Below are positions 18,035-26,216 of a DNA stretch of 64,000 bases, piece by piece. A model generated the notes under the pieces. It worked only from the letters and a program-made list of their open reading frames with translations, was not told the DNA's origin and ran no database searches. The position numbers and the translations under genes are program-made. Origin of the DNA: Sporolactobacillus putidus (lineage in GTDB: Bacteria; Bacillota; Bacilli; Bacillales; Sporolactobacillaceae); the NCBI RefSeq assembly GCF_014647035.1, contig NZ_BMOK01000001.1:186001-250000 (forward strand), in the 5' to 3' direction. Numbering within the stretch: the first letter of the stretch is position 1; every line of letters starts with the position of its first letter.

Positions 18035-18063
18035 TATTTTATGAAGACGACAAATGATTCGTG
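18035..18063 (-). promoter_or_regulatory. Sigma-K type promoter of gerE
   Basis: On the minus strand CACG (18063-18060), a 16-bp spacer, then CATAAAATA (18043-18035), fitting the sigma-K pattern mACm and CATAnnnTA. It lies in the gap between sdhB and gerE, consistent with gerE being transcribed by sigma-K. Confidence 0.7.
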
Positions 18064-18113
18064 AGCAACATTTTCAGAAATGGTTGCTATTAAAAGGTCC
18101 TCTGGAAATGCCG

Positions 18114-18884
18114 TTACTGGTTGTCGCTTCCGAAAAAGTCACGGAAAGACTGAGCCATAGTTGCCCGGTTCAGGGAGGCGATCGATGTCGTCAAAGGAAT
18201 GCCTTTCGGGCAAACTTCGACGCAGTTCTGCGAATTTCCGCAGCCTTCGATCCCGCCCTTGCCCATGATGGCCCGCAGCCGTTCCGCCTTGTTCATCGCT
18301 CCCGTTGGATGGGCGTTGAACAGCCGGACCTGCGAAAGCGGAGCGGGACCTATAAAGCTGGATTTGCTGTTCACATTAGGGCACGCTTCAAGGCAGACAC
18401 CGCATGTCATGCACTTTGCCAACTCATAGGCCCACTGGCGTTTGCTTTCGGCCATGCGTGGCCCGGGACCAAGATCATACGTTCCGTCGATTGGAATCCA
18501 TGCCTTCACTTTCTTTAAGGCGTTGAACATTCTGGTGCGGTCGACGACCAGATCACGAACGATTGGAAATGTGCCCATCGGGGCCAGACGGACCGGTTTC
18601 TCCAGTTTGTCGATCAGCGCCGTGCACGCCTGACGCGGTCTTCCGTTGATGACCATGGAGCAGGCGCCGCAGACTTCTTCAAGACAGTTCATCTCCCACT
18701 GAGGCGGAGAAGTCTGCTCCCCCTTTGAGTTGACCGGGTGGCGCCGAATCGCCATCAAAGCGGAAATCACGTTCATATTCGGCCGATAGGGCACATCAAA
18801 CGATTCTATATAAGGGGTCGCATCCGGCCCGTCCTGGCGTGTGATGATCAGCCGTACTGTTTTTACCGTCTTTGCTTCACTCAT
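18114..18884 (-). CDS. sdhB: Succinate dehydrogenase iron-sulfur subunit
   Basis: 256 residues. Carries electrons from the FAD of SdhA to the quinone through three clusters. The [2Fe-2S] cysteines are in CLEEVCGACSMVINGRPRQAC; the [4Fe-4S] and [3Fe-4S] ligands are in CMTCGVCLEACP and CGNSQNCVEVCPKG. It follows sdhA by 12 bp. The sdhCAB-gerE order is that of B. subtilis, minus ysmA. Confidence 0.97.
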   Translation of the reverse strand: MSEAKTVKTVRLIITRQDGPDATPYIESFDVPYRPNMNVISALMAIRRHPVNSKGEQTSPPQWEMNCLEEVCGACSMVINGRPRQACTALIDKLEKPVRLAPMGTFPIVRDLVVDRTRMFNALKKVKAWIPIDGTYDLGPGPRMAESKRQWAYELAKCMTCGVCLEACPNVNSKSSFIGPAPLSQVRLFNAHPTGAMNKAERLRAIMGKGGIEGCGNSQNCVEVCPKGIPLTTSIASLNRATMAQSFRDFFGSDNQ

Positions 18885-18896
18885 GATCCTTCCCCC

Positions 18897-20657
18897 TTAA
18901 TGTGCTTTTGAATAGTCACGTTTCCGCGGTTTAATCAGTGAGATATCCACATCTTCGTACTCAAAATCGGGTCCGTTTTTCTCCGGGTTGAACTTTGCTT
19001 TAGTTGTCTTGAGCCATTCCTTGTCATTTCTTTCCGGAAATTCAGGTTTGTAGTGCGCGCCGCGGCTTTCGTTGCGATTATAGGCGCCAAGCGTGATCAC
19101 TCTCGCCAGTTCGAGCATACCCCAAAGTTCACGGGTAAACGAAGCACCGCTATTGCTCCATTTTGATGTGTCATTGATATTGATCTTTTTATAACGTTCC
19201 ATTAATTCCTGTATCTTTTCGTCCGCTTTCAGCAGGCCTTTGTTTTCACGGACAACGGTCACATATTTGGTCATCCATTCACCGAGTTCTTTATGAAGGA
19301 TATACGCATTTTCATTTCCGTCCATCGCCAGGATCGCATCATTTTTCCCCTGTTCCCGCTGCAATGCTTTATCAAAGAGCGCGGACGAAACATCCTCACT
19401 CTGTTTGTCGAGGCTGGCGACATATTCGACAGCATTCGGTCCGGCGACCATGCCGCCGTAAAGTGCAGACAGCAGCGAGTTCGCACCGAGGCGATTGGCT
19501 CCGTGATACTGGTAATCACATTCTCCGCAGGCAAACAGACCCTTGATATTGGTCATCTGGTTGAAATCGACCCAAAGTCCCCCCATCGAATAGTGAACGG
19601 CAGGGAAAACGCGCATCGGCACTTTATGCGGATCTTCGCCGACAAATTTTTCATAAATATCGATAATTCCGCCCAGTTTGACATCCAGTTCATGAGGATC
19701 CTTAAAAGAAAGGTCGAGATAAACCATGTTCTCCCCGTTTATTCCGAGATGTTTATTAATGCAGACATCAAAGATTTCGCGTGTCGCCACATCGCGGGGA
19801 ACGAGGTTGCCGTAAGCCGGATACTTTTCTTCAAGGAAATACCACGGTTTGCCGTCCTTGTAGGTCCACAGGCGTCCGCCTTCTCCGCGCGCGGATTCGC
19901 TCATCAGTCTGAGTTTGTCTTCTCCCGGAATGGCTGTCGGATGAATCTGAATAAATTCACCGTTTGCAAAATACGCACCCTGCTGGTAAAGGTCTGCAGC
20001 GGCATATCCGGTATTGATCATCGAATTTGTCGATTTTCCAAAGATGACGCCCAGTCCGCCGGTGGCCATAATCACGGCGTCTGCCCGGAAAACGGAAATT
20101 TCCATTGATTTCATATCCTGGACGACGATGCCGCGACAAACCTGATCGTCATCAATGACCGTCGAAAGGAACTGAGTATATTCGTGCTTGTGCACGAGGC
20201 CGCGGACTTCCTGCCGCCGGACCTGCTCGTCCAGCGCGTACAGAAGCTGCTGGCCGGTCGTCGCGCCCGCATAAGCCGTCCGATGAAACTGTGTGCCACC
20301 GAATCTTCGGAAATCCAGCAATCCTTCCGGGGTACGGTTAAACATGACCCCCATGCGGTCCAGTAAGTGAATGATACCCGGCGCCGCTTCGCACATGGCT
20401 TTCACAGGAGGCTGATTGGCGAGAAAATCGCCGCCGTATATGGTGTCGTCAAAATGCTGCCACGTTGAATCCCCTTCGCCTTTCGTATTCACTGCTCCGT
20501 TTATACCGCCCTGGGCGCACACAGAATGCGACCGTTTTACCGGTACGACTGAAAAAAGATCGACTTCAACACCTGCTTCTGTTGCTTTGACCGTGGACAT
20601 TAAACCGCCGAGGCCTCCGCCTACAACGATGATTTTTCCTTTACTCAATGGGCTCAC
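18897..20657 (-). CDS. sdhA: Succinate dehydrogenase flavoprotein subunit
   Basis: 586 residues. It has the N-terminal dinucleotide-binding GGGLGGLMS, the FAD-attachment segment RSHSVCAQGGINGA (covalent His region), the substrate-loop HPTAIPGEDKL and GEGGRLW, and the capping and helical domains. It oxidises succinate to fumarate on the cytoplasmic face of the membrane. Middle gene of sdhCAB. With citZ-icd-mdh elsewhere in the window, the organism has at least these TCA steps. Confidence 0.98.
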   Translation of the reverse strand: MSPLSKGKIIVVGGGLGGLMSTVKATEAGVEVDLFSVVPVKRSHSVCAQGGINGAVNTKGEGDSTWQHFDDTIYGGDFLANQPPVKAMCEAAPGIIHLLDRMGVMFNRTPEGLLDFRRFGGTQFHRTAYAGATTGQQLLYALDEQVRRQEVRGLVHKHEYTQFLSTVIDDDQVCRGIVVQDMKSMEISVFRADAVIMATGGLGVIFGKSTNSMINTGYAAADLYQQGAYFANGEFIQIHPTAIPGEDKLRLMSESARGEGGRLWTYKDGKPWYFLEEKYPAYGNLVPRDVATREIFDVCINKHLGINGENMVYLDLSFKDPHELDVKLGGIIDIYEKFVGEDPHKVPMRVFPAVHYSMGGLWVDFNQMTNIKGLFACGECDYQYHGANRLGANSLLSALYGGMVAGPNAVEYVASLDKQSEDVSSALFDKALQREQGKNDAILAMDGNENAYILHKELGEWMTKYVTVVRENKGLLKADEKIQELMERYKKININDTSKWSNSGASFTRELWGMLELARVITLGAYNRNESRGAHYKPEFPERNDKEWLKTTKAKFNPEKNGPDFEYEDVDISLIKPRKRDYSKAH

Positions 20658-20686
20658 TCTCCTTCATAGATTAGTAGTCTCTCTTA

Positions 20687-21295
20687 TTATGCGATAAAAG
20701 CAAATAGAGCGCTGATGCCGACGTAGCCCAGCAAGAGAAAAATGATAAGCGATACATAAGTCCCGATTCGCTGAGCACGCGGAGAGACGAGCAGACCCCA
20801 GTGCACACAGAACGACCAAAGCCCGTTCGAAAAGTGAAAAACGGCTGATAAAATGCCTATGATATAAAAAGCAATAATCCAGGGATTGCTGAGAATATGA
20901 GCCATCATTTCATAATTCAATGGTGTTCCGAGTGCCATAGCAACTCTTGTTTCCCAGACATGCCATGCAAGAAAAACAACCAGAAACAAACCGGATAACC
21001 GTTGAAGCAAAAACATCCAGTTTCTAAAGAAGCCAAAATTTCTGACATTGTTTTTTGCAGTAAACGCAATGTAAATCCCATAAATTGCGTGAAACAAAAT
21101 TGGTAGATAGATCAGTACAATTTCCAAAAAGAGCAGATATGGAAGATTTTCCATAAAAGACGCCGCTTGATTGAAAGCCCCAGGTCCCTTTGTTGCCTGA
21201 AAATTGACAGTCAGGTGGACGACCAGAAACAGGCCGACGGGAACAACCCCTAACAGAGAATGCAGGCGGTGCCGGGCGAAATCATTTTCAGCCAT
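20687..21295 (-). CDS. sdhC: Succinate dehydrogenase cytochrome b558 subunit
   Basis: 202 residues with five hydrophobic helices, the single large di-haem anchor of Gram-positive (type B) SDH. Conserved His residues lie in helix regions HSLLGVVPVGLFLVVHLTVN, HAIYGIYIAF, WHVWET and HFSNGLWSFCVHWG. It holds SdhAB on the membrane and reduces menaquinone. First gene of the operon; ATG after GGAGGGGGAAGTATC. Confidence 0.96.
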   Translation of the reverse strand: MAENDFARHRLHSLLGVVPVGLFLVVHLTVNFQATKGPGAFNQAASFMENLPYLLFLEIVLIYLPILFHAIYGIYIAFTAKNNVRNFGFFRNWMFLLQRLSGLFLVVFLAWHVWETRVAMALGTPLNYEMMAHILSNPWIIAFYIIGILSAVFHFSNGLWSFCVHWGLLVSPRAQRIGTYVSLIIFLLLGYVGISALFAFIA

Positions 21296-21318
21296 GATAC
21301 TTCCCCCTCCGACAGAAA

Positions 21319-21332
21319 TGTTAGCGCTTTAT
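21319..21332. promoter_or_regulatory. Weak cre-like site in the sdh leader
   Basis: TGTTAGCGCTTTAT matches the CcpA site consensus TGWAARCGYTWNCW with two mismatches on either strand. It lies between the sdh promoter and sdhC. Confidence 0.35.
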
Positions 21333-21380
21333 TATTTGGCTGGTTGCCATTCTTTGATGACATCTATTTGTCACAAATTC

Positions 21381-21409
21381 ATTGTAACCCTCGGTTTTTT
21401 GACAGTCAA
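21381..21409 (-). promoter_or_regulatory. Sigma-A promoter of sdhCAB
   Basis: On the minus strand TTGACT (21409-21404), a 17-bp spacer, then TACAAT (21386-21381). Confidence 0.75.
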
Positions 21410-21443
21410 TGAAAAAGTGGAAACGCTGTCTTCTATGTTGTCG

Positions 21444-21472
21444 TAGTGAATTTAAGAAAAAAAAGATATAAT
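21444..21472 (+). promoter_or_regulatory. Sigma-A promoter of yslB
   Basis: Weak -35 TAGTGA, a 17-bp spacer, then a perfect -10 TATAAT (21467-21472), 22 bp before the yslB start. Confidence 0.6.
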
Positions 21473-21494
21473 AGTCGGAGAGGGAGATGAAGAG

Positions 21495-21974
21495 ATGACT
21501 AGGGGCGACATCTATCCGCAGCCTGAACACTTTGGTGATGCCAGTGTTCCGGCTTTTGGCTATGAATTAATCAGAAATGAATTGATATCCGAACTACTTG
21601 GGGAAGAAGCCGCATCGATTCTTTATTGGTCCGGCCGGAAAATCGGCAGGCATTACCCACTGAACAGCGAGGAGCAGCTGACAGAATTTTTTGCGCAGGC
21701 AGGATGGGGAACGTTAACACTGGTTGATAAAGGAAAAAATAAAATCACTTTTGACTGCCGGTCGGCCCTCATTGAATCAAGAATCAAAGATTATCCCGAA
21801 TCCGTTGTTTTTACTCTGGAAGCCGGTTTCATTGCCGAACAGATGCAGCGGATTCTCGGATTTGTGGCGGAAACCTATACAGAAATACGGACAGGCCGCG
21901 AAAAGAAAGTTATATTTTCAGTGAAATGGGACGCGAAGGATTCGGTTGACAGAAGCATAGAGGCTGCAGAGTGA
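21495..21974 (+). CDS. yslB: YslB family protein (DUF2507)
   Basis: 159 residues, ATG after GGGAGATGAAGAG. Visible features are ALIYWSGRKIGR-like ASILYWSGRKIGRHYP near residue 42 and a beta-rich middle, typical of the YslB/DUF2507 haem-NO-like fold. It lies divergently between sdhC and lysC exactly as in B. subtilis. The biochemical function is not established. Confidence 0.9.
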   Translation: MTRGDIYPQPEHFGDASVPAFGYELIRNELISELLGEEAASILYWSGRKIGRHYPLNSEEQLTEFFAQAGWGTLTLVDKGKNKITFDCRSALIESRIKDYPESVVFTLEAGFIAEQMQRILGFVAETYTEIRTGREKKVIFSVKWDAKDSVDRSIEAAE

Positions 21975-22005
21975 ACGTGAACCGTCCGGTTGAAAATGAA
22001 AGATT

Positions 22006-22046
22006 AAAAGGGACCCGCTGGGATTGCATCCAAGGGGTCCCTTTTT
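22006..22046. terminator. Bidirectional terminator between yslB and lysC
   Basis: AAAAGGGACCC ... GGGTCCCTTTTT, with A-run and T-run on the two sides, so it serves both convergent genes. Confidence 0.9.
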
Positions 22047-22066
22047 CTACCTGTCCTGGGCTTGAA

Positions 22067-22564
22067 TCAAAGGCTGATTGATTCCTGCTCCGCAAGGTGA
22101 AAAGTTTCATGAAGCGTGTCCAGCGCTTCCAGAAGCCTGTCTTCATCGATGATGGTCGAAACCTTGATTTCAGAAGTGCTGATCATTTTGACTTTGATAT
22201 TTTTTGCGGCCAGTGCATGAAACATTTGGGCGGCCACTCCCGGGTTTGAAGCCATGCCGGATCCGACAATCGATACTTTGGCCAGTTCGGATTCAAAAAT
22301 CAAGTGGTGAAACTCCAGTTCTTTTTCCTGAGTGCGCAGCACGTCGACCGTTTCATTCAGCACATCGTGATCGATTGTAAAAGACAGGCTTGTCTTTTCC
22401 TCGTCAAGCACATTCTGAACGATGACGTCGATATTGATGTGCCGATCCGCGATCGCGTCGAACACCCGCGATACGGCGCTGACACTGTTCGGGAGCCCGA
22501 GCAGTGTCACTTTCGTTACGTTTTTTTCAAATGCAAGCCCTCTGACAGCCTTTGCCTTCTCCAT
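22067..22564 (-). CDS. lysC: Aspartokinase beta subunit (internal in-frame start of lysC)
   Basis: Inside lysC the sequence AAGGAGGAAGTTGCA precedes ATG at 22564, an optimal ribosome binding site, giving 165 residues that contain only the ACT regulatory part. In B. subtilis LysC the beta subunit is made this way from the same reading frame and forms an alpha2-beta2 enzyme. Seen: the ribosome binding site and ATG. Inferred: that it is used. Confidence 0.8.
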   Translation of the reverse strand: MEKAKAVRGLAFEKNVTKVTLLGLPNSVSAVSRVFDAIADRHINIDVIVQNVLDEEKTSLSFTIDHDVLNETVDVLRTQEKELEFHHLIFESELAKVSIVGSGMASNPGVAAQMFHALAAKNIKVKMISTSEIKVSTIIDEDRLLEALDTLHETFHLAEQESISL

Positions 22565-23299
22565 TGCAACTTCCTCCTTAATCACCGTGCCTTCCTCATC
22601 CGTGAATGACGAGCATACAACCAGTTCGATGTGGCTGTTCTTTGCATATTCAACGGCCCGCGGGTGAAGAACGCCCGCACCCAGATAAGCCATTTCAAGC
22701 ATTTCATCATAGCTGATTTCTTTCAGTTTTCTGGCTTTGGCCACATAACGCGGATCCGTAGTAAAGACACCCGTGACATCCGTATAAATTTCACACTTTT
22801 CGGCACCGAAAGCCGAAGCCAGCGCGACAGCCGACGTGTCCGATCCGCCCCGCCCGAGCGTCGTGATCTCGCCGCTTTCCGTAACTCCCTGAAAACCGGC
22901 AACAATGACGATCTTGCCTTCTTTCAAGTGCGGACGGATCTGTGAAGTATCGATCGACCCGATCCGCGCACTTTCATGAACGTCCTCCGTCTTGATCCCA
23001 GCCTGCCAGCCCGTGAAGGAAATCGCCGGACAGCCCCGCTCAATCAGTACCATAGCGAGGAGAGCGATCGTCACCTGTTCGCCCGTTGACAGAAGCACGT
23101 CCATTTCCCTTTTTGACGGCCTGTCCGAGATCTCGCCGGCCATTGACACGAGCGCATCCGTTGTTTTACCCATTGCAGAGACGACGACAATCACCTGATT
23201 GCCGGCCTCCTTCTTCCTGATAATCCTGTCCGCAACCCTCTGCAGTCGCTCCACCGTTGCTACCGATGTTCCACCAAATTTCATTACTGTTAAAGCCAC
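22067..23299 (-). CDS. lysC: Lysine-sensitive aspartate kinase (aspartokinase II)
   Basis: 410 residues. Phosphorylates aspartate as the first step towards lysine, threonine, methionine and diaminopimelate. The kinase domain starts VMKFGGTSVATVER and includes FTGWQAGI and TLGRGGSDTSAVALA; two ACT domains follow from about residue 260 (NVTKVTLLGLPN; LAKVSIVGSGMASNPGVAA). The leader holds a lysine riboswitch. An internal start for the beta subunit is visible. Neighbours yslB and uvrC match B. subtilis. Confidence 0.97.
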   Translation of the reverse strand: MALTVMKFGGTSVATVERLQRVADRIIRKKEAGNQVIVVVSAMGKTTDALVSMAGEISDRPSKREMDVLLSTGEQVTIALLAMVLIERGCPAISFTGWQAGIKTEDVHESARIGSIDTSQIRPHLKEGKIVIVAGFQGVTESGEITTLGRGGSDTSAVALASAFGAEKCEIYTDVTGVFTTDPRYVAKARKLKEISYDEMLEMAYLGAGVLHPRAVEYAKNSHIELVVCSSFTDEEGTVIKEEVAMEKAKAVRGLAFEKNVTKVTLLGLPNSVSAVSRVFDAIADRHINIDVIVQNVLDEEKTSLSFTIDHDVLNETVDVLRTQEKELEFHHLIFESELAKVSIVGSGMASNPGVAAQMFHALAAKNIKVKMISTSEIKVSTIIDEDRLLEALDTLHETFHLAEQESISL

Positions 23300-23431
23300 T
23301 CTTCACTCGCTCCTTTAGCTGTTGACCGGCATAAGATCTGCCGCCGCTCCTCCCCGCGTCCTCTATGTGAAAATAAGCGGGACGATCTTTGAAAGAGCAC
23401 GTACATCCTTTAATTTGAACATCCTGGGTGA

Positions 23432-23662
23432 TAAAAAGAACAGCGAGAATCCCCGCTGTTGAACAGTCAAACGTTTTCCAACATGCTGAGATAGTCCTCC
23501 ACACCCTTGAGTGTGACAGCCCTGCACTTGTTCAGTGCAGATCCAGCCGGTCGCGTGATGAACCGCACCCGGCTTCGGCAGGCTTCCCTTTCCGCCGCGG
23601 TCGGTGAAGTTCATCCTTCTCACGCGGTTTAGTCATGAAGACTGCTCCTCTATCACTTCAGA
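23432..23662 (-). promoter_or_regulatory. Lysine riboswitch (L-box) with terminator
   Basis: On the minus strand GTGATAGAGGAGC opens the aptamer and GGACTATCTCA closes its P1 helix (about 23484). Between them are GGGAAGCCTGCCGAAGC, the conserved GCCGAAG element, and GGGCTGTCAC. The expression platform ends in AACAGCG ... CGCTGTT followed by CTTTTT (23461-23432). Confidence 0.95.
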
Positions 23663-23687
23663 TATTTGAAAAAATTAAGTTACCGAA

Positions 23688-23716
23688 ATTATAACAAAAC
23701 TTATGCCCTGAAACAA
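23688..23716 (-). promoter_or_regulatory. Sigma-A promoter of lysC
   Basis: On the minus strand TTGTTT (23716-23711), a 17-bp spacer, then TATAAT (23693-23688). Confidence 0.8.
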
Positions 23717-23722
23717 TACTTT

Positions 23723-25504
23723 TTAAGTGGGATTGTCCAAATATTTTTTCACGGTCTCTGCTATTTTCTGAGGCAGACCGGCTTCCATTAAATTCTCGCT
23801 GCTTGCCTCGCGAATTTTCTTCACTGAACCGAATTTCCGCAGCAGCGCCTGCTTTCGCTGTTTGCCGACCCCCGGTATATCATCCAGTACGGAATGAATC
23901 ATGGCTTTGTTTCTGACCTGCCTGTGGAACGTGATGGCAAAACGATGCACTTCATCCTGAATCCGCTGCAGAAGATAAAAAGCCTGGCTGTTTCTGGCAA
24001 GAGGAACAGGCTGCGACTGCTCGCCTATGACAAGCTGCGAGGTTCGGTGCTTGTCATCTTTGACAAGACCGCAGACAGGAATATAAAGGCCGAATTCATT
24101 TTCCAGAACATCAATCGCCGCAGACAGCTGGCCCTTGCCGCCGTCGATCAGGATCAGATCCGGCAGAACCGCGCCTTCCCTGAGCAGCCGGGAGTAGCGC
24201 CTGCGGATGACTTCTTTCATCGTCGCGTAATCATCCGGACCTTCAACCGTCTTGACACGGTATTTACGGTAATCGCTTTTTTTCGGGCGCCCGTCCTCAA
24301 AAACAACCATGGCTGAAACAGGATCCGCTCCCTGAATATTTGAGTTGTCGAACGTTTCAATACGGCGCGGCGCCGGCATGTCCAGCGCTTCACCCAATTG
24401 TTCAACGGCGCCGACCGTCCGCTTCTCGTCGCGTTCAATCAAAGCGAATTTTTCTTTAAGGGCAATCTGCGCATTTTTGATCGCCATCTGCACAAGTTCT
24501 TTCTTTCGTCCGCGCTGCGGCTGAAGCACGGCGGTCTCAAGCATCTGTCCGACCAGCTGCTGATCGACATTATTCGGAATCAGCACTTCTTTAGGCTTGA
24601 TATGATTCTGACGGGAATAAAATTGGCCGATAAAAGTCAGAAAATCTTCTTCCGGTTCCTGATAAAAAGGAAACATCGACGCGCCCCGCTCGATTAATTT
24701 TCCCTGGCGCATAAAGAAGACCTGGACGCACATCCATCCTTTATCATAGGCGTAACCAAATACATCCCGGTCATCGAGATCATTGAAAATCACTTTCTGC
24801 TTCTCCATCAAAGTTTCGATACTGCGAATCTGATCGCGCAGCTCCTTCGCCTTTTCAAAATTAAGCTGATCCGACGCTTGCATCATTTCTTCATTCAGCC
24901 TGAGCTTCACATCCTGATAGCCGCCGTTCAGAAAACGGGTGATGTCTTCGGCCATTTCCCGATACGTTTCCTTCGGGATCTCATTGACGCATGGCGCCAG
25001 GCACTGGCCGATATGGTAATACAGACAGACACGGTTCGGCATCGTATGGCATTTTCGGAGCGGATAAAGCCGGTCAAGCAGCCGCTTGGTTTCATTCGCA
25101 GCCGTCACGTTCGGATAAGGGCCGAAATATTTGCCGCTCCTCCGGCTGACCTTTCGTGTGATGATCAGACGGGGATACGTCTCCGATGTCAGCTTGATGT
25201 AAGGATAACTTTTGTCATCCTTAAGCATGATGTTGTATCTCGGCTCATATTTCTTGATCAGATTGATTTCAAGCAGAAGAGATTCGATTTCCGAGGACAC
25301 CACAATATACTCAAAGTCATCAATATCTGCGACCAGGCGCTGCGTCTTGGCATCGTGCGACCCGCTGAAATAGGAATGAACGCGATTGAACAGATTTTTG
25401 GCTTTTCCGACGTAGATGATTTCTCCCTGTATGTTTTTCATTTGGTAACAGCCCGGCTGCTTCGGCAGCAGGCTGAGTTTCTCTTTGATTTTTTTGCTGA
25501 CCAT
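23723..25504 (-). CDS. uvrC: Excinuclease ABC subunit C
   Basis: 593 residues. Makes both incisions around bulky DNA lesions in nucleotide excision repair. The N-terminal GIY-YIG nuclease ([21 protein letters not shown], residues 18-38), a Cys-rich segment ([21 protein letters not shown]), the UVR motif that binds UvrB (near 205-235), the RNase H-like 5' nuclease ([18 protein letters not shown]) and a C-terminal (HhH)2 domain ([18 protein letters not shown]) are all present. Length is normal. Confidence 0.98.
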   Translation of the reverse strand: MVSKKIKEKLSLLPKQPGCYQMKNIQGEIIYVGKAKNLFNRVHSYFSGSHDAKTQRLVADIDDFEYIVVSSEIESLLLEINLIKKYEPRYNIMLKDDKSYPYIKLTSETYPRLIITRKVSRRSGKYFGPYPNVTAANETKRLLDRLYPLRKCHTMPNRVCLYYHIGQCLAPCVNEIPKETYREMAEDITRFLNGGYQDVKLRLNEEMMQASDQLNFEKAKELRDQIRSIETLMEKQKVIFNDLDDRDVFGYAYDKGWMCVQVFFMRQGKLIERGASMFPFYQEPEEDFLTFIGQFYSRQNHIKPKEVLIPNNVDQQLVGQMLETAVLQPQRGRKKELVQMAIKNAQIALKEKFALIERDEKRTVGAVEQLGEALDMPAPRRIETFDNSNIQGADPVSAMVVFEDGRPKKSDYRKYRVKTVEGPDDYATMKEVIRRRYSRLLREGAVLPDLILIDGGKGQLSAAIDVLENEFGLYIPVCGLVKDDKHRTSQLVIGEQSQPVPLARNSQAFYLLQRIQDEVHRFAITFHRQVRNKAMIHSVLDDIPGVGKQRKQALLRKFGSVKKIREASSENLMEAGLPQKIAETVKKYLDNPT

Positions 25505-25549
25505 GTTTCATTCATCCTTTATAAGCAAAGACTGTCAGGCAGAATATGA

Positions 25550-25643
25550 TTAGAAAACTTAGCTTCGCCAAGCCTTTGGCACGGGCGTTGCCTTAGTTGC
25601 GCTTATACTATAATTCTTAAAAAATTTTATACTTATAGTATAA
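25550..25643 (+). repeat. Interspersed structured repeat, copy R1 (short form)
   Basis: 94 bp between trxA and uvrC. Begins TTAGAAAACTT and ends TATAGTATAA. Three nested inverted repeats are visible: CTTAGC-TTC-GCCAAG (one mismatch), TTGGCA ... TTGCC, and the outer pair TTATACTATA ... TATAGTATAA (10/10). See R2-R4 for the other copies. Confidence 0.9.
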
Positions 25644-25718
25644 AAAAACAGAACACCTGTATTCTTTTATTATTACCGAGATCCGGAAAAGATTCAACCG
25701 TCCCGGCGTGAAATAGAG

Positions 25719-25763
25719 AAAACCGGAGCAAAAGCGCTTAACGCGTTTTTGCTCCGGTTTTCT
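25719..25763 (-). terminator. Intrinsic terminator of trxA
   Basis: AAAACCGGAGCAAAA ... TTTTTGCTCCGGTTTTCT, a long stem with A/T flanks on both sides. Confidence 0.9.
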
Positions 25764-25785
25764 GATCTGTACCTGATCCGCCCAA

Positions 25786-26103
25786 TCAGCTGATGTGCTG
25801 CTTGATACGGTCGACCAGGGCTTCCTTCGGCGTAAAGCCGACAACCTTATCCGCAATCTCGCCGTCTTTGAAAAGAAACATTGTCGGAATACTCATGACA
25901 CCGAATTTGCTCGCTGTAGCCTGGTTTTCGTCAACATCCAGCTTGACGATTTTCAGTTTATCCGATAATTCGGAGTCGACTTCTTCAAGAACCGGAGCCA
26001 TCATTTTGCATGGGCCGCACCATGTCGCCCAAAAGTCGGCAAGCACGAGTCCTTTCGATGTTTCGTCCGCAAAGTTTGCGTCATTTACCTGATTGATAGC
26101 CAT
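25786..26103 (-). CDS. trxA: Thioredoxin
   Basis: 105 residues from the ATG at 26103, 8 nt after AAGGAGGTC; the frame is open further upstream, but homologues start MAI. The redox motif WCGPC (residues 28-32) and the cis-Pro loop MSIPT are intact. It is the cytosolic disulfide reductant. In B. subtilis etfA follows between trxA and mutS2; here mutS2 is directly upstream and no electron-transfer flavoprotein genes are present. Confidence 0.97.
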   Translation of the reverse strand: MAINQVNDANFADETSKGLVLADFWATWCGPCKMMAPVLEEVDSELSDKLKIVKLDVDENQATASKFGVMSIPTMFLFKDGEIADKVVGFTPKEALVDRIKQHIS

Positions 26104-26152
26104 TAGATAATGACCTCCTTGTATCATTCATTATGCCTTATGTGACAAAGTA

Positions 26153-26177
26153 TAGCATCTCCACTTAAGAGATGCTA
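26153..26177. repeat. Hairpin between mutS2 and trxA
   Basis: TAGCATCTC-N7-GAGATGCTA, a 9-bp stem without a T-run, just upstream of the trxA ribosome binding site. It may partly terminate mutS2 transcripts. Confidence 0.45.
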
Positions 26178-26216
26178 TTATTCAGCTCACGTGATGACTT
26201 CCGTCCCGAAAAGCGT

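Noticed and set aside
25550-25643. R1 as a cis-acting leader of uvrC
   Set aside because: The repeat has the opposite orientation relative to uvrC, mutS2 and dnaB than to ytvI, so a common cis-regulatory role for the downstream gene is unlikely.
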